DNA from: an uncultured Clostridia bacterium
GTDB lineage: Bacteria > Bacillota > Clostridia > Oscillospirales > Ruminococcaceae
Length of the DNA stretch: 64,000 bases
Assembly (NCBI GenBank): GCA_947625125.1
Contig: CANQNF010000002.1
Span: forward strand, 1 to 64,000
Reading direction: 5' to 3'
The notes under the pieces were generated by a model. That model worked only from the letters and a program-made list of their open reading frames with translations, did no database searches and was not told the origin of the DNA. Below, piece after piece: positions 49,251-57,688 of this stretch (the stretch's first letter is position 1; every line of letters starts with the position of its first letter). The translations under genes and the position numbers were made by a program.

Positions 49251-49352
49251 TTCGGGCGGAGCCCCGGGCTCCCGCTTCGCGGGAGCCCTCCCGGCGGCTT
49301 CGCCGCCGGCTCGGTCCGGCCTGCGGCCGGACCTCGGGGCTCCGCCCCCGAA
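49251..49352. repeat. Cloverleaf-like GC-rich palindrome: closing stem enclosing three hairpins
   Basis: ttcggg-cggagccccg / cggggctccg-cc-cccgaa around gggctcccgc-ttc-gcgggagccc, ccggcggc-ttc-gccgccgg, ggtccggcc-tgc-ggccggacc. Confidence 0.9.
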
Positions 49353-49361
49353 AGCATGCCG

Positions 49362-49949
49362 CTACCCCTCTTTCGTTTTCGCCCCAAGCACCAGCGGGCT
49401 AAGCTGCCTGCCCTGAAAAGCCGCCTCCACAGCCTCCTCCATCATCCCGAACACCGCGACCATTGACGCCGGCTTTTTCACCGGGTCGTCCTGCCGATAG
49501 GGGAGGAAATAGTAGTTTTTGCAGTTTTCGAGCATGCCTATGTTCTTCGCGGCGGCAGTCAGCGCGTCGTTTGTAGATACGGCGATGAGCACCGGCCGCG
49601 AGTTTCTAAGATGACTTTTTACCGCCATCGTCACCGGCGTGTCGTTTACCCCGAGCGCAAGCTTTGCAAGAGTGTTCGACGTGCAGGGCGCTACCACCAA
49701 AAGATCGAACATCTTTTTCGGGCCTATCGGCTCGGCCTCCTCGATGGTGGAAATTATTTTGTTTCCGCATATCTCCTCGATTTTTCTGCGGTTTTCCTCG
49801 GCAGTCCCGAAGCGGGTCGAGAAATTATACGCGTTAAAGGACATTATCGGGGTAAGGGCATGCCCAGCCGAAACAAGCTTTTTTGCGGCCTCAAAGCTTT
49901 CGGAAAATGTGCAGAACGACCCGGTCATGGCGTATCCTATCCTAAGCAT
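49362..49949 (-). CDS. dpaB: Dipicolinate synthase subunit B
   Basis: IGYAMTGSFCTFSESFEAAKKLV; LLVVAPCTSNTLAKLALGVNDTPVTMAVK. Confidence 0.92.
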   Translation of the reverse strand: MLRIGYAMTGSFCTFSESFEAAKKLVSAGHALTPIMSFNAYNFSTRFGTAEENRRKIEEICGNKIISTIEEAEPIGPKKMFDLLVVAPCTSNTLAKLALGVNDTPVTMAVKSHLRNSRPVLIAVSTNDALTAAAKNIGMLENCKNYYFLPYRQDDPVKKPASMVAVFGMMEEAVEAAFQGRQLSPLVLGAKTKEG

Positions 49950-50787
49950 CCCCCTCGGCCTCCTTGGCGAGCCTTTTTACGGTCTCGGCTATAAGATATC
50001 CCGCCGTTTTCGGAGCGGTTTTTCCGGGCAGCCCTGGCGCGGCGACAAGCCTCAGCCCAAGCTCCTTGGCTGCCTCTCTGTCTATCCCGTATGGAGCGGA
50101 TGCAAGCTCCATCAAAAGCGCTTCTTTATTTATTAAGCACAGCTTTTCCCGTCCTAAAATCTCCGACGGCACGGTGTTTATTATCACGTCTGCGCATTTT
50201 AAAGCTTCTTCATCGTCAAGTCCCACGGCATTGAATCCCCGTGCTATGGCGTCATCTCTTGCCTTTTCGGAGCGTGCCGCAGCTATGACGTCCGCGCCTA
50301 CGCCTTTTAAAATTTCCGCGCACGCCTTTGCAACCCTGCCCCAACCCGTGATACAGACCTTTGCGCCCTTGACGGAAGATTCCGTCTCGGAAATGACTAT
50401 CCCGAGGGCGCCCTCGGCGGTTAGTCTTGCGTTTTCGACAGTCAGCGCTTCGTCCTCAAAAAAGTCGTAAACCTTAGCGTCTCGCTCAAGGCAGTAGCTT
50501 AAAAACTGCGGCGTTAGCCCGCCGCCGAAAAGCGTGCCGCCGTATTTTAAAAGATCCAGAGCAGACACCGCCGGGACCTTGTGTGAAAGCCCGGGCGCGT
50601 TCAGATAGTCTCCCGCAAGTGAAAAATACGGCAGCACAAGTATATCGGCGTGCTTGATTTCCCATATCGGCAAAGAGCCGGAAAACCCGTAGGTATATAC
50701 GTTAAAGTCGTCTTTAAGCCGTTCGGCACAGTATTCCATGCGCCTGTCTCCGGCCATGACGAGCAGCGTTTTCTTCATTTCCATCAC
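49942..50787 (-). CDS. dpaA: Dipicolinate synthase subunit A
   Basis: VCITGWGRVAKACAEILKGVGADV; overlaps dpaB. Confidence 0.9.
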   Translation of the reverse strand: MMEMKKTLLVMAGDRRMEYCAERLKDDFNVYTYGFSGSLPIWEIKHADILVLPYFSLAGDYLNAPGLSHKVPAVSALDLLKYGGTLFGGGLTPQFLSYCLERDAKVYDFFEDEALTVENARLTAEGALGIVISETESSVKGAKVCITGWGRVAKACAEILKGVGADVIAAARSEKARDDAIARGFNAVGLDDEEALKCADVIINTVPSEILGREKLCLINKEALLMELASAPYGIDREAAKELGLRLVAAPGLPGKTAPKTAGYLIAETVKRLAKEAEGDA

Positions 50788-50980
50788 TCCTCATAAAAGG
50801 GTTTTCATGCTTTAATCTATGCAGGGTAAGTCCTACGCGTGATAGCGATTTCGGCGGAGAAATAAACCCTGAAAATAATTTTTAATATGCCTTGAAAAAG
50901 TTCGAGCTTTTTGCTATAATATAAAATGTAATATTTTATGCGCTCACTCTGCGCTTTTTTGACAGGAAAAGGAGAAGAAT

Positions 50981-52465
50981 ATGTTTAAACAGGGATTTGA
51001 CAACGACAAATACCTCAGCCTCCAGTCTCAGAAGATACGCGAAAGGATAGCCTCTTTCGGCGGCAAGCTCTATCTTGAGTTCGGCGGCAAGCTGTTCGAC
51101 GACTACCACGCCTCCCGCGTTCTTCCGGGGTTCAAGCCCGACTCGAAACTTCAGATGCTCCTACAGCTTAAAGACCAGGCCGAGATAGTCGTCGTCATAA
51201 GCTCGGAGGACATCGCCCAGAACAAGGTCAGGGGCGACATCGGCATAACCTACGACCTCGACGTATTAAGGCTTATCGACAGTTTTCGGCAGTACGGTCT
51301 TTACGTCGGCAGCGTCGTTCTGACCCGTTTTGAGGACCAGCCCGCGGCCGTGGCCTTTGCAAATAAGCTGAAAAGCCTCGGCATAACCGTCTACCGCCAC
51401 TACCCGATAGCGGGCTACCCTGCAAACCTCGACCACGTCATTTCGGACGACGGCTACGGCAAGAACGACTACATAGAGACCTCCCGCGAGCTCGTCGTCA
51501 TAACGGCTCCCGGCCCGGGAAGCGGCAAGATGGCCACCTGCCTCTCACAGCTCTACCACGAGCACAAGAGGGGAGTCAAGGCGGGCTATGCAAAATTCGA
51601 GACGTTCCCGATTTGGTCCATCCCTCTTAACCATCCCGTGAATCTTGCATACGAGGCCGCTACCGCCGACCTTTCCGACGTGAACATGATAGACCCCTAC
51701 CACCTCGACGCGTACGGCACTCTCGCCGTCAACTATAACAGGGACATCGAGGTATTCCCTGTCCTGAGCGCAATATTTAAGATGATTTTGGGGGAGTCGC
51801 CCTACAAATCCCCGACTGACATGGGCGTGAACATGGCGGGCTTCTGCATAATAGACGACGAGGTATGCGCAAGCGCCTCAAAGCAGGAGATAATCCGCCG
51901 CTACTACAACACCCTCGCCAAGAAGATAAAAGGGGAGGCCTCCGAGGACGAGGTCTTAAGAATAGAGCTTTTGATGAAAAAGGCGGGCATCACCCAGGCC
52001 GACCGCATGCCCGTGGGTCCTGCTCTTACCAAGGCCGAGATAACCGGAGCCCCTGCGGCTGCGATAGAGCTTCCCGACGGAAGAATTGTCACCGGCAAGA
52101 CGTCCGAGCTTCTCGGCGCCTCATCGGCTATGCTCCTTAACTCCTTAAAGGCCCTTGCCGGCATCCCCGACGAAACGCTTTTGATTTCTCCGTCCGTCAT
52201 CGAGCCCATCCAGCGTCTGAAAGTAAATCACCTCGGAAACGAAAACCCGCGCTTACACACCGACGAGGTGTTAATAGCGCTGTCCATCTGCGCCGCCGAA
52301 GACAAAAACGCGGCTCTTGCGCTCGAGCAGCTGAAAAAGCTTGAGAACTGCGAGATGCACTCAAGCGTCATGCTCTCCCACGTCGACCTGAGCATCTTTC
52401 GCAAGCTAAAGGTAAACGTGACCTGCGAAGCGGTCTATCAGAAGAGAAAGCTTTATCATAAATAA
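50981..52465 (+). CDS. DUF1846-family protein
   Basis: GFDNDKYLSLQSQKIRERIASFGGKLYLEFGGKLFDDYHASRVLPGF. Confidence 0.88.
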   Translation: MFKQGFDNDKYLSLQSQKIRERIASFGGKLYLEFGGKLFDDYHASRVLPGFKPDSKLQMLLQLKDQAEIVVVISSEDIAQNKVRGDIGITYDLDVLRLIDSFRQYGLYVGSVVLTRFEDQPAAVAFANKLKSLGITVYRHYPIAGYPANLDHVISDDGYGKNDYIETSRELVVITAPGPGSGKMATCLSQLYHEHKRGVKAGYAKFETFPIWSIPLNHPVNLAYEAATADLSDVNMIDPYHLDAYGTLAVNYNRDIEVFPVLSAIFKMILGESPYKSPTDMGVNMAGFCIIDDEVCASASKQEIIRRYYNTLAKKIKGEASEDEVLRIELLMKKAGITQADRMPVGPALTKAEITGAPAAAIELPDGRIVTGKTSELLGASSAMLLNSLKALAGIPDETLLISPSVIEPIQRLKVNHLGNENPRLHTDEVLIALSICAAEDKNAALALEQLKKLENCEMHSSVMLSHVDLSIFRKLKVNVTCEAVYQKRKLYHK

Positions 52466-52488
52466 AAATTTTTTTACTTGGAGGCATT

Positions 52489-54870
52489 ATGAAAAAGAGA
52501 ATTTTATCAGCAGCACTCTGCGCCCTGACGGTCCTTTCGCTCCTTTTGGGGATGATACCGTCGGCGGTATGCGAGCAGTCTCAGACGATCCTGTCCACGC
52601 CCGAAAAGCCGCTCAGGCGGGAGATCTCGCCGTCGTCTCCGGTATGGATAGTCCATATCGACACCTGGAACAACGCCGACCCCGACAAGATAATAGACCT
52701 TATCCCCGAGGACATCCGTCCCTACGTCGTCTTTAACATCTCCCTCTCCGTCAACTGGAGCGAGGATGAAAAGCGCTTCAAGGTCGTCGAGTACGGCTAC
52801 GAGACCGCTAAGTCATGGCTTCGCACATGTGCAGAGAGGGAAGTCTGGACCCTTATCCAGCCTGCCAGCGGCGGCCCCTGCCATCTTCCCGACTACGACC
52901 CCGCCGAGACCGACTATGAGGACACCGTCTTTGCGGAATTCTTCCGCGACTACCCCAACTTCCTCGGCTTCAATTACTGCGAGCAGTTCTGGGGTTTTGA
53001 GCAGGAGGACTTCCCGATAACCCCTGCCGGCCGATACAAGCATTTCGCGGGTCTTTTGGAGCTCTGCCACAAGTACGGCGGCTATCTTGTCGACAGCTGG
53101 TGCGGCAACCAGTGGGGGCAGTGGCTGAACCCGTTGGCGATGATAAAGAACATCCCCGAATTCGAGGAGGCCGCAAGGCTCTACAGCGAGAACTTCATCC
53201 TCCTTGAAAAGTACACCCAGACCGGCTATATCGACGACGTCGAGAGCCTTGTCTTGGGCACATATCTCTCCGGCTACTGCGGAAACTTCGGTGTTAGATA
53301 CGACGAGACCGGCTGGACTGACGAGAGCGGCCAGGGCACGAGCGGTTACACCGTCTCCACCGGTCTGCCGGTTCACTTTGAAAGGCTCATTTTAAACGGC
53401 GCCACCGTCATCGACGGCCCCGAGCTTGTCCCGGAGGACGACTTCTATGAAGCCGAAACCGTCGTCACCAAGGACGGCTATTCGCAGCGCACCTGGGCCT
53501 ACTACAACCAATTTTACAACGTCATGATAGATTTGTTCCGCAAGACCCTTGACGGCACGTTCAGGATTCCCGAGCGCGAGGAGGTCATCGAGAGGACAAA
53601 GGTAATAATCGTAAACGACATCGAATCCGGCAACGACGACGTCAAATACTGCACCCCGGCAAGCCTCTTCGAGGGCCTTTACAAGATGGAGGGCGACGGC
53701 AATCTTCGGGACAACCACACGTTCTACAAGTCCACCGGCCGCTATCCGACATTTCCCGAAACGGCGGGATTTGCCGACCCCGAGCTTGAATCGAAATTTG
53801 AAAAGGTCATCTTAAAATCCGAATACAACGATCTCTGGCCGGACGTAGATACGAAAGTCGCCGACATGAACGAAATGTTCCCCGAACTGTATACGGGCGA
53901 CATCTACGCAGCCCAAAAAGACAACGTCTGGGTCACATACAACCCCTATAAGAGGTCTCAGACCGCAACCGGCACCATTCCGCTTCTTTATAACACCTGC
54001 GAATCGGTAAGCCTTGAATACCCGAGATATTCCTCCGGCATTATCCGCGAGACCTCCGACGGCCTGTCGGTGTATCTCAACAACTACGAGGAGGACAACA
54101 CGTTTAACCTCAAAAGGGACGTCATTACCGTGACCGGCGCAGCCACAGAGCCGACATACGAATATAAGGATCGCAGCATAAATTCAATGGCCTCGAAAGT
54201 CTCATCGGAATGGAGCGGCGGGGTATGGAAGCTCACCGTCGAGCATAACGGCCCCATCCAGCTTGAAATATCCTGCTCCGGCACATCGTCGGGCAAGCCC
54301 GAGATCCCGGTTCCCGCCGAATGCGTCGTTCCCGAACCTCCGATAGAATACACCGGCCCGAGGCAGTACGAAGCCGAGCTTTTCGAGACTAAGGACATCA
54401 ACAGCCTTGTTAAAAACGGAGCCTCGGATAATATCCGCAACTACACCGGCCAGGGCTACATCGACCTCGGCAGCGAAAAGGGCGCCTCCGCAAGAGACAC
54501 CGTCAGAGCATACGAGCCGGGAACCTATCTCATGACCCTGAAATATTCCTCCTTGGGCGACGTATCCGGCCTCGGCATTTACGTCAACGGCGGAAAGAAG
54601 TCCCAGCCTGCGCTTGAAAAGACCGAGGGTCTCAGCAAATGGAAGACCGTCGAGATACCGATAAAGCTCAAAAAGGGCGAAAACGAGGTCGAGTTAAGGC
54701 TCACCGACGAGCTATCGGAGCGCCTTTACATCGACAATTTCACCATCGTTCTGACCGAAAAAGGAAGCTCCGTCAACCTGCCGCTGATAATCGCCATAGT
54801 CGCGATAGCTGCGGTTATTGTAGTCATAGCGGCGCTGCTCCTTAAGAAAAAATCCGCCAAAAAATCTTAA
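52489..54870 (+). CDS. Glycoside hydrolase family 98-like protein with C-terminal carbohydrate-binding-like module and TM anchor
   Basis: Signal peptide; PVWIVHIDTWNNADPDKIIDLIPEDIRPYVVFNISLS; C-terminal LPLIIAIVAIAAVIVVIAALLLKKK. Confidence 0.75.
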   Translation: MKKRILSAALCALTVLSLLLGMIPSAVCEQSQTILSTPEKPLRREISPSSPVWIVHIDTWNNADPDKIIDLIPEDIRPYVVFNISLSVNWSEDEKRFKVVEYGYETAKSWLRTCAEREVWTLIQPASGGPCHLPDYDPAETDYEDTVFAEFFRDYPNFLGFNYCEQFWGFEQEDFPITPAGRYKHFAGLLELCHKYGGYLVDSWCGNQWGQWLNPLAMIKNIPEFEEAARLYSENFILLEKYTQTGYIDDVESLVLGTYLSGYCGNFGVRYDETGWTDESGQGTSGYTVSTGLPVHFERLILNGATVIDGPELVPEDDFYEAETVVTKDGYSQRTWAYYNQFYNVMIDLFRKTLDGTFRIPEREEVIERTKVIIVNDIESGNDDVKYCTPASLFEGLYKMEGDGNLRDNHTFYKSTGRYPTFPETAGFADPELESKFEKVILKSEYNDLWPDVDTKVADMNEMFPELYTGDIYAAQKDNVWVTYNPYKRSQTATGTIPLLYNTCESVSLEYPRYSSGIIRETSDGLSVYLNNYEEDNTFNLKRDVITVTGAATEPTYEYKDRSINSMASKVSSEWSGGVWKLTVEHNGPIQLEISCSGTSSGKPEIPVPAECVVPEPPIEYTGPRQYEAELFETKDINSLVKNGASDNIRNYTGQGYIDLGSEKGASARDTVRAYEPGTYLMTLKYSSLGDVSGLGIYVNGGKKSQPALEKTEGLSKWKTVEIPIKLKKGENEVELRLTDELSERLYIDNFTIVLTEKGSSVNLPLIIAIVAIAAVIVVIAALLLKKKSAKKS

Positions 54871-54924
54871 GAATCTTAAAATTTCTTTAAGACAGTCTTA
54901 AAATTCCCTTAATTTTATTGAAGA

Positions 54925-54971
54925 AAACCTCCTTGCGATGGTATCATTTTCATATCTTCGCAAGGAGGTTT
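54925..54971 (+). promoter_or_regulatory. 14-bp perfect hairpin sequestering the SD of the downstream gene
   Basis: aaacctccttgcga (54925-54938) / tcgcaaggaggttt (54958-54971) covers AAGGAGGT; ATG at 54976. Confidence 0.75.
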
Positions 54972-54975
54972 ATAC

Positions 54976-55733
54976 ATGAAAAAAAGAATTCTCACGGTAT
55001 CTCTGCTCTCTCTTTTTATTTTAGGAGCAGCATTTTTTGCGGGGGGGGGTATAATGACCGAAAATTTTATATATCCGAATGCCCCGAAGATTTTTCGGCA
55101 TCCGGTTTGCCGGGCGACGTTCCCGCCCACGTCCTGCCCGACAATGACGTAATAATTGAAAATATAGAGGCCCTTTCACAGCACCCCGATTACCCCACGG
55201 GCTGCGAGAGCGTTTCTCTTTATATTCTTCTTCGGCATTACGGCGTCGAAATTTCGGTTGAGGACATAGTCGAGGCTCTCCCCAAGGGTCCCGTCCCGTA
55301 CGGAACGGGGGATTTTATATGCGGTGCAGACCCCGAGACGGAATTTGTCGGCGACCCGAGGGAGGAGGGCTCCTACGGTGTTTTTGAAAAGCCGATAGCC
55401 GAAACCGCCGAAAAATTTCTTTCGGGAGCAAAGAGCAAAGCCGGGGCAAGTATCGACGATATTACAAATCTTATTTCGGACGGCAGCCCGGTGATAGCCT
55501 GGTGTTCGATAAGCGAGGACCAAAATATCGAATACCGCCGCGAATGGACCGTCCCGAGCACCGGAAAAATAGTCTCCTGGCCGGGAGGGGAGCATGCCGT
55601 CGTGGTCTACGGCTTTTCAGAGACAGAGCTTTACATCTCCGACCCGAACACCGGGACATTGCGGACCGTCTTAATCTCGGAATTTGAGCCCGGCTTTAAC
55701 GACCTCGGCGGCAGGATAGTTTACTATGAATAA
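54976..55733 (+). pseudogene. C39-like peptidase with signal peptide, frameshifted (or phase-OFF) at a G9 tract
   Basis: MKKRILTVSLLSLFILGAAFFAGGG in frame of 54976; YNDRKFYISECPEDF...DYPTGCESVSLYILLRHYG...GEHAVVVYGF in another frame after G9 (55041-55049). Confidence 0.75.
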
Positions 55734-55734
55734 A

Positions 55735-56060
55735 TAAAAAAACACCGGGTAAAAAAGCCCCTCTGAGATAAGAAAACAAGAGTGCCCGGCGGGCACTGCG
55801 AAGCACATCATATGACTTGTTTTATTTGCAATACGGGTGAGACGGCCGTAAACAACGCGATTAAAACTCTTTGAGCCAACCGAGGCAATCGTTGCCGCCG
55901 GGGGCAGGCGAAAAGCAAGTTTTAACGCTTTGTTTGGCTTGTAAGCACTCCTTTGTGTAATGCAAAAGCCGCCAACGATGAAGCCGGCGGCTTTGAGTAA
56001 GATTATGCGGGCTTGTTTTCTTATGGAAGAGGGGCCGATTACCCGGCATTTATTTTTTAA
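55735..56060. repeat. ~325-nt foldback element with ~40-nt imperfect terminal inverted repeats, containing R1 copy C
   Basis: Left caccgggtaaaaaagcccctctgagataagaaaacaag versus right-end complement tgccgggtaatcggcccctcttccataagaaaacaag. Confidence 0.75.
55857..55940. repeat. Dispersed repeat family R1, copy C
   Basis: 41-nt exact match to 2086-2126. Confidence 0.85.
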
Positions 56061-56062
56061 TC

Positions 56063-56656
56063 TCAGGTCAGGTCGTCCTTGATATCCTCGGCGGCGTCCT
56101 TAACGTCCTTGGCAGCGTCCTCGGCAGCCTCCTTGACGTCCTCGGCGATATCTTTGGCTGCGTCGACAGCGTCTTCGGCAGCGTCCTCGACGTCGTCGGC
56201 AAAGTCGCTGTCGTCAAAGTCTATATCGAGGTCCTCGTCATAGCCCTCGGTGCTGCGTGCGGAGAGCTTATCGGCCATGTAGTCGGCGAATCTTCCCGCA
56301 AGCTCGGAGACCTTATCGGAGGCGACGACTATCCCGCCCATGACTCCGTTGATGATATTGTTGACGGAATCCTTAAGGACTTCGCTCCCCGAAGCGGTAT
56401 CGGTATCGTCGTCGTCAAAGAGATCTTCTAAATCGTCTTCGGCATCGTCTGAACCGTCGGCGATATCCTCGGCAACGTCCTCAGCGGCGTCCGAAACGTC
56501 CTCAGCAGCGTCCTCAAGCCCGTCAAGGATATTCTCGGAGCACTCGTCGCAGGTGCACTCGTCCTCCTTGTCGGTCTTTGTTGCGACAGCTACGGCGACT
56601 GCTGCGGCTGCGGCTGCTGCGCCGATCCCCAGTATTACTTTAAGAATATTTCCCAT
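56063..56656 (-). CDS. Acidic Ala/Glu/Asp low-complexity protein with N-terminal TM segment
   Basis: MGNILKVILGIGAAAAAAAVAVAVATKTDKEDECTCDEC then (DAAEDV)n. Confidence 0.65.
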   Translation of the reverse strand: MGNILKVILGIGAAAAAAAVAVAVATKTDKEDECTCDECSENILDGLEDAAEDVSDAAEDVAEDIADGSDDAEDDLEDLFDDDDTDTASGSEVLKDSVNNIINGVMGGIVVASDKVSELAGRFADYMADKLSARSTEGYDEDLDIDFDDSDFADDVEDAAEDAVDAAKDIAEDVKEAAEDAAKDVKDAAEDIKDDLT

Positions 56657-56790
56657 GATCTCAAATCCTTTCGCAGTTATTTAATAAAAGTATACCACAT
56701 ATTCCTTAAAAATGCAAGTGGATTTTATATATTTTCAGACAAAATTTTATCCTGTCCGGCTTATTTTTTTCGGAAATAATTTTTTGTCGG

Positions 56791-57576
56791 CTACATATTC
56801 CCGCTGAGCGCCATAATAACGGCCAGAGCGGCTATCGGCGCGGTCTCGCATCTTAGAATTCTCGGTCCGAGCCATATCTGCTTGGCGCCGTGCTCAATTG
56901 CGGCCTTTGCTTCATCCGGCTCAAACCCTCCCTCGGGCCCGACAAGCACCCCCACGGTCCTAACGCCGGAAAAATCGATTTCGGTAAGGCTCACGCCTCC
57001 CTCTTTTTCATAGCATATAAGCCCGAGGTCGCATTCTTCGAGCCTTTCAAGGCACTCTTCAAAGCCTATTATTCCCGATATTTCGGGTATGATACCGCGG
57101 CCGGACTGCTTGGCGGCGGCCTCGGAAATTTTTCTCAGTCTTTCGGACTTTTTCCCGAACCGCTCATTATCCGGCCTTGCCACGCATCTTTTTGTGAGCA
57201 CGGGTATTATCTCGTGAACGCCCAACTCCACGGATTTCTGAATTATCGATTCAAGCTTATCCTGCTTCGGAAGCGCCTGAAATAGTCTGACTTCTATATT
57301 CGGTTCGTTGGAATTTTTTTCGGATATGACTTTCGCATACACCTCCGAATCGGTTATCCCCGTTATTTCGCAGAGATACTCTTTCCCGAGCCGCACCACG
57401 TCAATCCTCTCGCCCGTTTTCATTCTAAGACTTCTTGATATGTGTCTTGCGTCGTCTCCCGAAACGACGAACATCCCGCCGTCAAATTCCATGTCATCGG
57501 CAAAAAATCTCGGCATATCATTCCTCCGAAAATCTCCGGCGGGCTCTCCGTCGGTTTGATATAAATATTTTATCAT
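56791..57576 (-). CDS. rsmE: 16S rRNA (uracil(1498)-N(3))-methyltransferase
   Basis: FQALPKQDKLESIIQKSVELGVHEIIPV; VGPEGGFEPDE; LGPRILRCETAPIAAL. Confidence 0.93.
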   Translation of the reverse strand: MIKYLYQTDGEPAGDFRRNDMPRFFADDMEFDGGMFVVSGDDARHISRSLRMKTGERIDVVRLGKEYLCEITGITDSEVYAKVISEKNSNEPNIEVRLFQALPKQDKLESIIQKSVELGVHEIIPVLTKRCVARPDNERFGKKSERLRKISEAAAKQSGRGIIPEISGIIGFEECLERLEECDLGLICYEKEGGVSLTEIDFSGVRTVGVLVGPEGGFEPDEAKAAIEHGAKQIWLGPRILRCETAPIAALAVIMALSGNM

Positions 57577-57688
57577 AATTTATGCAAAAATTCAATAGCC
57601 GCCTGTGATTTTTTGGGAGCATGAAAGCTGTATAATCATGCCTTAATTTGCATATTCTACCTAAAAAGAACCCATCCAAGGAGTTATT

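Noticed and set aside
49251-49352. tRNA-like gene
   Set aside because: Four-way shape only; no conserved tRNA bases, anticodon arm or T-loop
54918-54975. Upstream TTG start giving one long ORF 54918-55733
   Set aside because: It would translate through the SD-sequestering hairpin with no RBS of its own; the ATG at 54976 has a strong SD and encodes a signal peptide
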